Below, in pieces: positions 35,838-45,522 of a stretch of 64,000 nucleotides of DNA; position 1 is the first letter of the stretch, and each line of letters begins with the position of its first letter. Position numbers and translations under genes: made by a program. This stretch comes from Micromonospora chalcea. GTDB taxonomy: Bacteria > Actinomycetota > Actinomycetes > Mycobacteriales > Micromonosporaceae. Under the pieces are notes generated by a model that saw only the letters and a list, made by a program, of their open reading frames with translations, searched no databases and was not told the origin of the DNA. The stretch spans positions 62,001 through 126,000 of the forward strand of contig NZ_MAGP01000132.1 of the NCBI RefSeq assembly GCF_002926165.1. Direction: 5' to 3'.

Positions 35838-38800
35838 ATGAGGTTCGGAGTGCTGGGCGACGTTGCGGTGTGGACGTCGGACGGCACACCTGTCGCCGTG
35901 CCCGGCCTCAAAGTGCGTGGTCTGCTGGCTGACCTGCTGGTTCATGAGGGGCGCCCGGTGACCGCCGACCGGCTGATCGAAGATCTCTGGGGTGACGAGG
36001 CGCCGGGCAACGCGCTCGGGGCGCTCCAGACCAAGGTGTCGCAGTTGCGGCGTGCCCTGGAGGCGGGCGAGGCGGGTGGCCGTGCGCTGGTCGAGTCCGG
36101 TGAGGCCGGCTACCGGCTGCGGACGTCGTCGGAATCGGTCGACGCCGGTCGCTTCGCCGCTCTGTTGCTACGTTCGGGCGCGCAGCGGGAGCCCGCTGTG
36201 CGGGCGGCGACGTTGACGGAGGCTCTGTCGCTGTGGCGCGGTTCCCCGTACGCCGACTTCAGTGACGAGCGATTCGTCCGCCAGGCGGTCGATCGGCTCA
36301 ACGACCAGCGCCTGACCGCGCTGGAGGAACTGGCCGAGGCCCGGCTCGATCTTGGCCAGCACCACCTGCTCGCCGGGGAACTGACCGACCTGGTCGCAGG
36401 CCACCCGTGGCGTGAGCGACTACGGGCCGCGCACCTGCGCGCCCTGTACGGCTCGGGACGGCAGCATGAGGCGCTGTTCGCCTACGAGCAGTTCCGTCGG
36501 CAGGCGCGCGACGAACTCGGTGTCGATCCCGGCAGAGAGTTGGTCGAGCTGCACGGGGCGATCCTGCGCCAGGATCCCGCCCTCCAGCCGCCGGCACCGG
36601 CGTCGGCTCCGGCCCGAACCAACCTGCCGGCGCCTCTGTCGCCCGGTCCGTACGGCGGACTGATCGGGCGCGACGCGGCCGTCGAGGCGGTACGGGAGCG
36701 GCTGACGAACGAGCGGCTGGTGACCCTGACCGGTCTGGGTGGGGTGGGAAAAAGCAGGTTGGCGATCGAGGCCGCTCGTGCGCTGGCTGACACGTTCCCC
36801 GCTGGCGTGTGGCTCGTCGAGCTGGCCGGCCAGCCGTACTGCGGCGACCACGCGACCTGCACCGAGATCGTCGACATGGTGGCGGCGACGCTCGAGATCC
36901 GGGACGACAGCCCGCCCGGCCTGCCCGGTGATCGACCACCGCGCGAGCCGATGGACCGGCTGGTCGCCGCGCTGCGAGGTCGGCGGATGCTGTTGCTGCT
37001 CGACAACTGCGAGCACGTGGTGGCGCCGGTCGCTCGACTGACCGAGAAGCTTCTCGGCGCCGTGGCCGACCTGCGCATCCTGGCGACGAGCCGCGAGCCG
37101 CTCGGGATCCCCGGCGAAGCCGTCTTTCCGGTGCCGCCGCTGGCCCTGCCGGAGCCCGGAGCCGGCGCGCGGCAGATCGCCGAGGCTCCGGCGGTTCGGC
37201 TCTTCGTGGCCCGCGCCCGCGCCACCGAGCCAGGGTTCACCGTCGATCAGCGGAACACGGACGCGGTTGCCGTCATCTGCCGGCGTCTCGACGGCGTACC
37301 GCTGGCGCTGGAACTGGCCGCGTCCCGTCTGGCCGTTCTCGACCCGGGCGAGCTGGCGGCACGGCTCGACGATCGCTTCCGGCTGCTGTCATCCGGCCGG
37401 CGCACCGCGCCCCCGCGTCAGCAGGGGCTTCGCGCCGTGATCGACTGGAGTTGGGAGTTGCTGTCACCTCCCGAACGCGCGGTGCTGCGCCGGCTCGCGG
37501 TCTTCGCCGACGGCGCCACCCTGGCCGCCGCCGAGCAGGTGTGCGGGGGCGGGCAGGTGGCATCGGACGAGGTGCTCGACGTGCTGGCACGCCTGATCGA
37601 CCGATCGCTGGTCATGGTGCGGCACGGCGAGAGTCCGCGACGCTTTCGGCTGCCGGAGACGGTGGCTGCCTACGGTCTGGAACAGCTCGACAGCGCCGCC
37701 GAACTGCCCGCGACTCGTCGCCGTTACGCCACGTGTTTCGCCCGTCTCGCCGAGCAGGCCGCCGGACGGCTACGTGGTCACGATCAGAGTCGTGCGCTAC
37801 GTGAGCTCGATGCCGAGAGCGCCAACCTCCGGGCGGCACTCGACGTCGCCGCCACCGACGGTCAGGCCCGCGTGGGCTTGGCGCTCGCCACCTCGTTGTC
37901 CTGGTACCGCCTGCTCCGGGGTCGGTTCGGAGAGGTGAGCCGGTCACTGCGAACGGCGCTGGACATCGTCCCGAGGAGCGAGGTCGACGTCGCACCGGAC
38001 GGCCTGCGGCGGCATGCGGAGATGTGGCTGACCGCTCTCGCCACCCGGGACGGCGATCCGACCGCTCCCCGGCAGCGGATCCTGGAGAGCTACCAGGACC
38101 ACGAGGGGCCGGAGAAGGCGTTCGCGCAGTGGTTGTTCGCCTCCATGATGCTCGGCTCCGGAGATCCGGGCGCGGCGGCCGTCCTGGTCGACGCGGCGCT
38201 GGCGGCGTTCCGCGCCGGCGGGGACCGGTGGGGCATCGCTGCCGCCTGCGCCATCCGAGCGGACCTCGCGCTCGTACTCCGCAGCGACCTGCCCGCGGCG
38301 CAGCGTGACTGCGAGACCAGCCGGGCGCTGTTCGAGCAACTGGGCGACCGCTGGGGCCAAGTACATCCGACGAGCCTGTTGGGAACCCTGGCCGAGATCC
38401 ACGGCGACTACGATCGCGCCGCCACGCGCTACCGGGAGGCGTTGCGCATCGCCGAACACCTGCGGCTGTGGACGTCGGTGTCCCGGCAGCTGGCATGCAT
38501 CGGCCGGCTCGCCATTTTGAGAGGCGACCTCGACGAGGCCGTCGTCAGTCACGACCGCGCGCTACAGGTGGCCCAGGAACAGTCGAGCTCCTCCGCCGTC
38601 GCCTTCGCCGGCACGGGCCTGGCAATGATCGCGCGACGGCGGGGCGACCTCGACGCCGCCGAGACCCGGCAGCGGGACCTGCTCGACTGGAACCGCCGTG
38701 CCGGCTTCCTGCCGGGCTGCGCGCTCGCGCTGGCCGAGTTGGGGTTCATCGCGGAGCACCGCGGTGATGCTGTCCTCGCCGAGCGCCACCACCGTGAGTC

Positions 38801-39113
38801 GCTCGACGCGGCGCGCGCCACCGGTGATCAACGGGCGGTCGCCCTGGCTCTCGAGGGCCTGGCCGGGGCCATCAGCCTCGGCGGTGACAGTCGGCCCGCC
38901 GCGCGGCTGCTCGCCGCGGCACGGACGCTGCGCGAGGCCGCCGGCGCGCCGCTGCCTCCCAGCGAGCAACACGACGTCCAGCGCATCACCGCCCGCCTCC
39001 GGGAGGCGCTCGGCAGCGACGAACTCGCTGCCGAGATGAGCCGCGGCGCACAGCTCGACCTCGACGAACAGCCGTTCAGCGGCGTCGGTAAGGGGGTGGT
39101 CAGCGAACGGTAA
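35838..39113 (+). CDS. AfsR/SARP-type regulator with NB-ARC and TPR domains
   Basis: The 1091-residue regulator has an OmpR-like winged helix (residues 1-95), a BTAD domain (about 95-245, including YADFSDERFVRQAVDRLNDQR in shape), an NB-ARC ATPase domain (P-loop TGLGGVGKSRLA near 295, Walker B MLLLLDNCEH, GVPLALELAASRLAVL) and C-terminal TPR repeats (about 620-1050). AfsR-like proteins activate secondary metabolism or neighbouring genes after nucleotide-dependent switching. ATG 35838 starts the conserved MRFGVLGDVAV. The WrbA-like gene follows after 48 bases, and the divergent MFS gene is another possible target. Confidence 0.92.
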   Translation: MRFGVLGDVAVWTSDGTPVAVPGLKVRGLLADLLVHEGRPVTADRLIEDLWGDEAPGNALGALQTKVSQLRRALEAGEAGGRALVESGEAGYRLRTSSESVDAGRFAALLLRSGAQREPAVRAATLTEALSLWRGSPYADFSDERFVRQAVDRLNDQRLTALEELAEARLDLGQHHLLAGELTDLVAGHPWRERLRAAHLRALYGSGRQHEALFAYEQFRRQARDELGVDPGRELVELHGAILRQDPALQPPAPASAPARTNLPAPLSPGPYGGLIGRDAAVEAVRERLTNERLVTLTGLGGVGKSRLAIEAARALADTFPAGVWLVELAGQPYCGDHATCTEIVDMVAATLEIRDDSPPGLPGDRPPREPMDRLVAALRGRRMLLLLDNCEHVVAPVARLTEKLLGAVADLRILATSREPLGIPGEAVFPVPPLALPEPGAGARQIAEAPAVRLFVARARATEPGFTVDQRNTDAVAVICRRLDGVPLALELAASRLAVLDPGELAARLDDRFRLLSSGRRTAPPRQQGLRAVIDWSWELLSPPERAVLRRLAVFADGATLAAAEQVCGGGQVASDEVLDVLARLIDRSLVMVRHGESPRRFRLPETVAAYGLEQLDSAAELPATRRRYATCFARLAEQAAGRLRGHDQSRALRELDAESANLRAALDVAATDGQARVGLALATSLSWYRLLRGRFGEVSRSLRTALDIVPRSEVDVAPDGLRRHAEMWLTALATRDGDPTAPRQRILESYQDHEGPEKAFAQWLFASMMLGSGDPGAAAVLVDAALAAFRAGGDRWGIAAACAIRADLALVLRSDLPAAQRDCETSRALFEQLGDRWGQVHPTSLLGTLAEIHGDYDRAATRYREALRIAEHLRLWTSVSRQLACIGRLAILRGDLDEAVVSHDRALQVAQEQSSSSAVAFAGTGLAMIARRRGDLDAAETRQRDLLDWNRRAGFLPGCALALAELGFIAEHRGDAVLAERHHRESLDAARATGDQRAVALALEGLAGAISLGGDSRPAARLLAAARTLREAAGAPLPPSEQHDVQRITARLREALGSDELAAEMSRGAQLDLDEQPFSGVGKGVVSER

Positions 39114-39161
39114 GCCTGCTCGGCACGGTTGACCGAGTACCGAGCCGACCCAGGAGGCAGC

Positions 39162-39803
39162 ATGCATACCGATGCCAGGATCGCCGTCATCTACTACTCC
39201 GCCACCGGCACCGTGCACCGGCTCGCGCAGGCATTTGTCGACGGAGCCGCGGACGCCGGCGCGGAGGTCCGCCTGCGCCGGGTGGCAGAGTTGGCGCCGG
39301 AGCACGTCATTGATGCCAAGCCGCAGTGGCGAGCCCACCTCGACGCCACTGGCGACATTCCGGTCGCCACCCTGGACGACCTCCGGTGGGCCAACGGGTA
39401 CGCCTTCGGCACGCCGACCCGTTTCGGGAACATCTGCTCTCAGCTGCGCCAGTTTCTCGACACCACGACCGGCCCATGGCAGGCGGAGGAACTGGCCGAC
39501 AAGCCGGCGACCGGTTTCACCGCCAGCTACGAGGAGCACGGCGGCCAGGAGGCGACTCTGCTCAGCCTCTACCAGACCTTCCACCACTGGGGGTCGATCA
39601 TCCTGCCTACGGGCTACCTGAACTACGACACCGCTCACGTCGCCGGCGGAAACCCGTACGGCGTCAGCCAGGTGGAGAGCCGCGCCAGCCGGGATCCCGA
39701 GTACGCCAGAGCTGTCCTCGAGACGGCCTGCTTCCAGGGCGCACGCCTGACCCGGATGGCAGCCGCTCTCGCCGCCGCCCGCGCGGGCAGCAAGCTCGGG
39801 TAG
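39162..39803 (+). CDS. WrbA-like flavodoxin / NAD(P)H:quinone oxidoreductase
   Basis: The 213-residue protein has the flavodoxin fold: IAVIYYSATGTVHRLAQA (FMN phosphate loop), GYAFGTPTRFGNICSQLRQFLD (flavin loop, quoted in part as GTPTRFGNICSQLRQF) and STxx-like ASYEEHGGQEATLLSLYQTF. WrbA proteins reduce quinones by two electrons with FMN and NAD(P)H. ATG 39162 has a CAGGAGG site at 39151-39157, and the upstream GTG in this frame is not needed. Confidence 0.88.
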   Translation: MHTDARIAVIYYSATGTVHRLAQAFVDGAADAGAEVRLRRVAELAPEHVIDAKPQWRAHLDATGDIPVATLDDLRWANGYAFGTPTRFGNICSQLRQFLDTTTGPWQAEELADKPATGFTASYEEHGGQEATLLSLYQTFHHWGSIILPTGYLNYDTAHVAGGNPYGVSQVESRASRDPEYARAVLETACFQGARLTRMAAALAAARAGSKLG

Positions 39804-40003
39804 GAGCCCGGCGGCAGGAGCAGTACGACACCGGGACGGAATCGTGAGTAGACGCGCGGGTCACGTCGAACATCGGCAGAAGGTGTACGGGGTGTCCGCG
39901 CTCAACCCGGTCACGTCATCGGGCACCTTTCGGGCATGCGCCGAAGGCGATCGTGGGGAACTGATGCGGGGCGCCGCTTCCTCGCCTAAGCTGCATCCAA
40001 TAC

Positions 40004-40020
40004 ATCGATACTAATCGATA
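40004..40020. promoter_or_regulatory. ATCGATA direct repeat upstream of the secreted lactonase gene
   Basis: ATCGATA occurs twice, at 40004-40010 and 40014-40020, separated by three bases, in an AT-richer patch 74 bases before the SMP-30-like gene. Each copy contains the palindrome ATCGAT. It may be a regulator site or part of a promoter. The rest of the 290-base gap (39804-40093) shows no gene. Confidence 0.35.
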
Positions 40021-40093
40021 GCAGGTGTCGGCAGCCGGGGCCGGTCCAGGCAGCCACGGGCCTCGCATTCACCGACTCCGATTGGAGTACCCG

Positions 40094-41155
40094 ATGACCT
40101 GGCGTCCAACCATCGCCGCACTCACCGGCCTGTGCCTCGCGCTCACCACCGCACCAGGCCCCGCCGGCGCCGCGCCCCCGGCACCTCGGCGCGCCGCTCA
40201 TGTGAACGTTCACACCTACCCGCTCGCCGGGCCGCCCGGCGCGCCCCCCGGGGTCTGCCCGGCCGGCACCGGGTACGGCCCGCCGCTGCCGGCCGGCTCC
40301 GTGTCCGCGACGAAGATCCAGGGCGGGTTCTCGTTCCTCGAAGGACCGGTCTGGATCGCCGACGGCGGCTACCTGCTGATGTCCGACATGGCCGCGGGCA
40401 CCGGGCCGTACAACGTGCAGCCCTCCACGATCCGCCGGTTCACCCCGCCTTCGACCTTCGACACCTTCATCGCCGACTCCGGCAGCAACGGCCTGGCACT
40501 CAGCCCCGACGCCCAGCAGATCATCGCCGCCACCCACGACCAGCGGAACGTCTCCGCGTACCGGCTGAGCGACCGGACCCGCAGCACCGTCGCCGCCGAC
40601 TACCAGGGCCGGGCGTTCAACTCACCGAACGACGTCACGGTCCGCTCCGACGGCGTCGTCTACTTCACCGACCCCAACTTCCAGCGCGGCAACCGACCCG
40701 ACCAGATGAGCGGACGTACCAGTGTCTTCCGCGTCTCCGGCGGCCAGGTTTCACTGGTGGACGACCGGCTGCGGCAACCCAACGGCATCGCGCTCTCGCC
40801 GGACGGCGGCACCCTCTACGTGGGTGCCTACTCCGAGAACAAGATCTACAAGTACGTCGTCCAGCCCGACGGCAGCACCGGCGCCCGCAGCGTCTTCGTC
40901 AACTACCTCGGCGGTCCCGACGGCGTCACCGTCGACTGCGCCGGCAACGTGTACTGGGCCTCCGGCTCGGACGGGCTGATCCACGTCTACTCGCCCTCAG
41001 GCGCGCAGCTCGGCACGATCCGCTCCGGCGGCGCCGGCACCACGAACGTGGCGTTCGGCGGACCCGACCGGCAGACCCTCTACATCACCTCCGGCCGGAC
41101 GAACGACTCCGGCCTGTACAGCATCCGGCTCAACGTCCCCGGCTACCCGTACTGA
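40094..41155 (+). CDS. Secreted SMP-30/gluconolactonase-like protein
   Basis: The 353-residue protein has a signal peptide (TWRPTIAALTGLCLALTTA, cleavage near GAA) and a six-bladed SMP-30 propeller: FLEGPVWIADGGYLLMSD, SPNDVTVRSDGVVYFTDPNF in part, NGIALSPDGGTLYVG and DGVTVDCAGNVYWA. The conserved Glu (LEGPVW), Asn (PNDV) and Asp (GPDGV-like) fit the metal site of lactonases. It probably opens sugar lactones outside the cell. ATG 40094 is chosen because the signal peptide starts there. The next gene, a secreted sugar dehydrogenase, would make such lactones. Confidence 0.85.
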   Translation: MTWRPTIAALTGLCLALTTAPGPAGAAPPAPRRAAHVNVHTYPLAGPPGAPPGVCPAGTGYGPPLPAGSVSATKIQGGFSFLEGPVWIADGGYLLMSDMAAGTGPYNVQPSTIRRFTPPSTFDTFIADSGSNGLALSPDAQQIIAATHDQRNVSAYRLSDRTRSTVAADYQGRAFNSPNDVTVRSDGVVYFTDPNFQRGNRPDQMSGRTSVFRVSGGQVSLVDDRLRQPNGIALSPDGGTLYVGAYSENKIYKYVVQPDGSTGARSVFVNYLGGPDGVTVDCAGNVYWASGSDGLIHVYSPSGAQLGTIRSGGAGTTNVAFGGPDRQTLYITSGRTNDSGLYSIRLNVPGYPY

Positions 41156-41182
41156 CCAAGAACCCCGGGAAGGAAAGCACCC

Positions 41183-42922
41183 GTGCGGACCAATCCTCAC
41201 CAGCTCCGGCACCGCGTACCGCTCGCCCTGCTGATCTGCGCCGGCACCGTCCTGACCGGCGTACCCGCAAACGCCGCGGCGGCCGCGCCGGCGGCCGGCA
41301 GCCGGCCGGCGGCCCGGCTCGCCGCCGACACCAGCCCGCCCACCCGGCCGACCGGCCTGCGCAGCAGCCGGCTGACCTGCCAGTCCGTCACGCTTTCCTG
41401 GTACGCGTCCCGGGACAACGTCGGCGTCGCCTTCTACGACATCTACCACGACGGCCAGCTCGTCACCTCGGTCTCGGGACGGACGCTGACCGCCACGCTC
41501 AGCGTCGTGCAGGGTGTCACCTGGGGCTGGTACGTCAACGCCCGCGACGCCGCCGGCAACGTCTCGCAGGCCAGCTCCACGCTCTCGGTCACCCCGCCGT
41601 TCTGCCAGCAGGACACGACTCCGCCCAGCACGCCGACCAACCTGGCCGCGACGGTGAACGGCACGGCCGTGACCCTCACCTGGTCGGCCTCCACCGACAA
41701 CGTCGCGGTCACCGGCTACACGATCCTGCGCAACGGTACGGCCGTCGGCTCCACCACCGGCACCGGCGGCAACCCACCGGCGACCACGTTCACCGACACC
41801 GGGCTGACGCCCGACACCGACTACCGGTACACGGTGACCGCCCGCGACGCCCAGGGCAATGTCTCGGGGACGAGCGCCGCGGTCACCGCGCACACCGGCA
41901 CGGGGTGCACGAGCCCGGTGTGCGGCGCCACGGTGGCCACCACCGAGAAGGACCTGCCCTGGGGCCTTGTGCAACTGCCCGACGGCACGGTCCTCTACGG
42001 CCGGCGCGACCTGTTCGACATCGTCGCCATGAACCCGGACGGCACCGACAAACGCAGCATCGGCACCGTGCCGAACGTGGCCGGCACCAGCGGCGAGGGC
42101 GGCGTGCTCGGGCTGGCCGTCTCGGCCACCTTCACCACCGATCGCTGGCTGTACATCTACCACACCACCACGACCGACAACCGGATCGTGCGCATCCGCT
42201 ACGACGGCACGCTGCAGACCGGCACCAGGCAGGTGCTCGTCACCGGGATCCCGCGCAACAAGTACCACAACGGCGGCCGGCTGCGCTTCGGCCCCGACGG
42301 CAAGCTCTACGCCGCCACCGGCGACGGACAGAACCCCGACGTGGCCCAGGACACCAACAATCTCGGCGGCAAGGTGCTGCGGCTCAACCCCGACGGCACG
42401 GTGCCGGCGGACAACCCCTTCGGCAACCACGTGTGGAGCTACGGCCACCGCAACCCGCAGGGCCTCGCCTTCGACTCCCAGGGCCGGCTCTTCGAGCAGG
42501 AGTTCGGCAACAACGTCATGGACGAGACCAACATCATCGTCAAGGGCGGCAACTACGGCTGGCCCGCCTGCGAAGGCACCTCCGGCGACTGCGCCAACCC
42601 GGACTTCAGGGCCCCGATCCGGACGTACCCGGTGGCCGAGGCCTCGTGCAGCGGCATCGCGATCGTCCGGGACGTGCTCTACATCGCCTGCCTGCGTGGC
42701 AACCGGATGTACCGTGCGGAGATCAGCGGCGACACGCTCACCAACGTCCAGCAGTACTTCGTCGGGACGTACTTCCGGCTGCGCACCGTCGAACCGACCC
42801 TCGACGGCAACCTGTGGCTGACCACGAGCACCGGCGGGGACAAGGACAGCACCCCGAACAACAGCAACGAGAAGATCCTCAAGGTGACCCTCGGCGGGGC
42901 GGCGTCCGGCCCCACGAGCTGA
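41183..42922 (+). CDS. Secreted FN3-containing glucose/sorbosone dehydrogenase (PQQ type)
   Basis: The 579-residue protein has a signal peptide (VPLALLICAGTVLTGVPANA), two fibronectin type III domains (about residues 50-140 and 148-240) and a GSDH propeller (about 250-570) with LPWGLVQLPDGTVLYG, GGVLGLAVS, HNGGRLRFGPDGKLYAATGD in part, SYGHRNPQGLAFD and EFGNNVMDETNII. Soluble PQQ sugar dehydrogenases oxidise aldoses to lactones. The His in the HNGG motif and the Arg in GHRNPQG match known PQQ contacts. FN3 domains suggest polysaccharide or surface binding. GTG 41183 has a GGGAAGGAAAG site upstream. Confidence 0.87.
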   Translation: MRTNPHQLRHRVPLALLICAGTVLTGVPANAAAAAPAAGSRPAARLAADTSPPTRPTGLRSSRLTCQSVTLSWYASRDNVGVAFYDIYHDGQLVTSVSGRTLTATLSVVQGVTWGWYVNARDAAGNVSQASSTLSVTPPFCQQDTTPPSTPTNLAATVNGTAVTLTWSASTDNVAVTGYTILRNGTAVGSTTGTGGNPPATTFTDTGLTPDTDYRYTVTARDAQGNVSGTSAAVTAHTGTGCTSPVCGATVATTEKDLPWGLVQLPDGTVLYGRRDLFDIVAMNPDGTDKRSIGTVPNVAGTSGEGGVLGLAVSATFTTDRWLYIYHTTTTDNRIVRIRYDGTLQTGTRQVLVTGIPRNKYHNGGRLRFGPDGKLYAATGDGQNPDVAQDTNNLGGKVLRLNPDGTVPADNPFGNHVWSYGHRNPQGLAFDSQGRLFEQEFGNNVMDETNIIVKGGNYGWPACEGTSGDCANPDFRAPIRTYPVAEASCSGIAIVRDVLYIACLRGNRMYRAEISGDTLTNVQQYFVGTYFRLRTVEPTLDGNLWLTTSTGGDKDSTPNNSNEKILKVTLGGAASGPTS

Positions 42923-42954
42923 GGGCGAGCCGGGAATCCGGCACCGCCGGCCCC

Positions 42955-42985
42955 GGAGGGTGCCCGCGTCGCGCGGGCACCCTCC
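42955..42985 (+). terminator. Strong terminator hairpin after the dehydrogenase gene
   Basis: A perfect 14-bp stem (GGAGGGTGCCCGCG 42955-42968 with its complement 42972-42985) closes on the 3-base loop TCG, 33 bases after the stop codon. No T-run follows. Confidence 0.8.
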
Positions 42986-43043
42986 GAGCGGTCCGGGCCA
43001 GTACTGCAGCGGACCGCCGCCGGAGTGTCGACGAGGTGGCAAG

Positions 43044-43211
43044 TCAGGTGACGCCGACGTTCAGGTAGAAGTGGCCGAGCTTGAGCGACAGAGAGGCGCC
43101 TCCGAAGTGGTGAATGACCAGGGCCAACAGGATGACGATCAAGATGCAGACGACGAGCCAGATCAGGGACCACACGAACCTCGGGATCCCGTAGCGACCG
43201 ACGCGAGCCAT
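43044..43211 (-). CDS. Small single-span membrane protein
   Basis: A 55-residue protein with one hydrophobic helix (FVWSLIWLVVCILIVILLAL) and a short C-terminal tail that ends LGHFYLNVGVT. ATG 43211 has a GAGGGG site 8 bases upstream; ATG 43259 would add an unlikely Cys/Gly-rich leader. No family recognised. Confidence 0.6.
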   Translation of the reverse strand: MARVGRYGIPRFVWSLIWLVVCILIVILLALVIHHFGGASLSLKLGHFYLNVGVT

Positions 43212-43421
43212 TAGGCTCGCCCCCTCGGCGGTGGCGCTGCAGCAGGCGCCGCCACGCATGGCCTTGTCGGCTGTCGATAACTGCGCCCGACGCTAGCGGA
43301 CGTCTCCATACCCCCTCCTTCATCGAGGTGTCCGCGAAACTTCCCTACCGAGGCTCCCGCCAAACTGGGACGGAGCTTGGCGTCCCACGCGTGGGCGAGG
43401 TCTCACGCCGAACGGGCGGCG

Positions 43422-45155
43422 CTACGCCTGAGGGGTCCAAGTCTGATACGGCCAGGTGCCGGCGGCACGGGCCCGATCCACCAGCTCGGGCGCCCGGGTG
43501 GTGACCTCGATGGCGAGCTGTCCTGCGTATCCGGCCATCGCTTCCGGGTACGTCCGTAAGGCAACCAGCAGCCGCCCAGCTGCGCTGAGACGTTCGACGG
43601 CGATTCGCCAGTCCTGACGGTCGACGGCGAGCGCGGCGGTGAGCAGCAGTGTGTTCGCGTACTCCCAGGCTGCGCGCTGGTCCAGCACGGCCAGCTCATG
43701 ACGGATCGCGTAGGCATGTTCGGCCAGGGGCGCCGCCGTCGCTGTCTGCCGGCGTTCGAGCAGCGCGGAGGCGAGATTGTGCAGGGCCGTGCCGAGGATT
43801 CGGCGCAGCCGTGGGTAGGCCGCCTCCGCGTCCGCGCAGCGGTCGATGACCTCCGACAGCAGCATGATCTGGTCTTCGTGACGTCCGGTGGCTTCCGCGA
43901 CGACGGCGGCGTCGACCATGTGGGTGACCGCGTCGGCCAACGCCTCCCGCTCGGTGGTGGTCCCGCGTAGCAGGCCCTCGTGCCGCCGGACGGCAACGAC
44001 CACGGACAGCCAGGCAAGGTCCCAGGCGTCGTCGCAGTGGCCGATCCGGTGCCGGAGCATCGCCCGCTGGTAGAGGGCTGCGGACCAGAGGCGCCGGACG
44101 TCCCGCCGGGCCGGGTCCGACGTCGCCCCGTCGTACAGGCTCAACTCGTCGGCAAGCTCGGCGAGGACGCGGTCGGCTTCGATGATCTGATCCGCGTCGG
44201 CCAGAGAGATACCTTGATCGAGTCGGGCGGCACAATCGGCGATCACCGACGGGTCAGCGGGCGGGCGGTTGCCGGGTGCACGGCCGGTCACCCGCGACTC
44301 CGCCGCCAGCCGAGCCGCGAACCCGCCGGCGGTAACGCCGGATGGTGCGGGCTGGGCCAGCAGATCCAGGTAGGAGCGGCGGACCCGCCATGCGCCCGAG
44401 TCGGGCACCACCAGGTTTTCCGGCGCGGCTTGTTGCAGCTGCGCCAGCGACGCCTCGGTCCGTTCTAGTCGCTTCTGGGCTCCGGAACCCTGGAACATCT
44501 GTTCCAGTGAGTACTGTTCAGTCAGCGCCACCCGCATCAGGTCCGGCCGCCCCAGAGCGCTGGCGACCCGCGCGAAGATTCCAAGGGCGTCCGCCAGGTC
44601 GATCACGGCGGCCGCTTCGCCGGTGTCGCGGGCGAGCCCACGCTGCAGGTCGACCATCTCGGCGGCCAACGGTCCCAGGACGGATGGGTCCGTCTCGAGT
44701 CTCAGGGTGACCAGCCCAGTCAGTGCCGCGGTCCGAGCGCGGCGGGCGTCGAGGCCGTCGGCGGGCCGGGGCGCGACCAACCGCCACACCCGTTCGACGA
44801 CATCGCGCCCGCGATCGACGAGCCCGATGCCGGCCAGGATCTGGCCCGCCTGCACGGTGCGGACCACAGCGTCGGCATGCCAGTCCGGATCGGAGAGCAG
44901 ATCGCCGGCGAGCGCGATGACCTCCTCGGCCTGTTCCCGCAGATCAGTGACGTCACCGCCATCGGCGAGCCGTTCCTGAGAGAGGTTCAGAGTGGCGCGG
45001 CCGAGAGCATGCAGCAGACGCCCGGGATCGCCCAGACCACGGGCAGCGGCAACCGCCCGCTCAACGGCCGCCCGGGTGTCCGGGCCGAGACCGGCCCGCG
45101 CGGTGATCTCGTCGGCGGCGCTGAGCAGGCGATCGACCTCGGCAGGTTCGCTCAT
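43422..45155 (-). CDS. Large TPR-like helical protein, function unknown
   Basis: The 577-residue protein is almost all helical, with TPR-like pairs (for example AAVIDLADALGIFARVASALG, RRILGTALHNLASALLERRQ, WEYANTLLLTAALAVDRQD). No enzymatic motif, signal peptide or membrane segment is seen. Similar orphan TPR proteins in actinomycetes are sometimes sensor or scaffold proteins. ATG 45155 is supported by GGAGGTG just upstream; the longer open frame before it crosses a non-coding gap. It stands alone. Confidence 0.75.
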   Translation of the reverse strand: MSEPAEVDRLLSAADEITARAGLGPDTRAAVERAVAAARGLGDPGRLLHALGRATLNLSQERLADGGDVTDLREQAEEVIALAGDLLSDPDWHADAVVRTVQAGQILAGIGLVDRGRDVVERVWRLVAPRPADGLDARRARTAALTGLVTLRLETDPSVLGPLAAEMVDLQRGLARDTGEAAAVIDLADALGIFARVASALGRPDLMRVALTEQYSLEQMFQGSGAQKRLERTEASLAQLQQAAPENLVVPDSGAWRVRRSYLDLLAQPAPSGVTAGGFAARLAAESRVTGRAPGNRPPADPSVIADCAARLDQGISLADADQIIEADRVLAELADELSLYDGATSDPARRDVRRLWSAALYQRAMLRHRIGHCDDAWDLAWLSVVVAVRRHEGLLRGTTTEREALADAVTHMVDAAVVAEATGRHEDQIMLLSEVIDRCADAEAAYPRLRRILGTALHNLASALLERRQTATAAPLAEHAYAIRHELAVLDQRAAWEYANTLLLTAALAVDRQDWRIAVERLSAAGRLLVALRTYPEAMAGYAGQLAIEVTTRAPELVDRARAAGTWPYQTWTPQA

Positions 45156-45522
45156 CACACCTCCAGTGCTGGACGACGAGTTGCCGTGACCAGCTGTGTG
45201 CCCGCACTGAGCACCGCGAGCAGCAGTCGACCGATCATGAAACCCGAGGCACCGCCCGCCCCGGCGAGGTACACCCGTGCATCGGCGGCGAGCCAGCACG
45301 TCGCGATCCGCTCTCATCCGCCAGTGACGTGACACGCCGTGAGGGCATGTCGCACTTCTACCAGGAGCCAGAGGAAAGAAGAAGAAGGTCGATACGGTCT
45401 CGCGGATGCCATGAAGTTCTGCGAAGACACAGATATAACGACATTCGACGCAATCGGCTGCTCGCGGTCGCTGCTGCCGGAGCAGCTGCAACCGACCCCG
45501 CCGACGGGGCCTGCCTCGAGCG
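45156..45522. other. Intergenic region without a recognisable gene
   Basis: This 367-base gap holds the promoter region of the TPR-like gene and the 3' side of the DUF6326-like gene. Its middle (about 45360-45450) is purine-rich and less GC-rich than the genes around it. Short open frames on the plus strand lack codon bias and ribosome sites. I see no RNA gene or repeat. Confidence 0.5.

Noticed and set aside
40132..43068. A 978-residue open frame across the SMP-30 and dehydrogenase genes
   Set aside because: It is an out-of-frame shadow. The Arg/Pro/His-rich translation has no domains, and both real genes beneath it have signal peptides and clear motifs.
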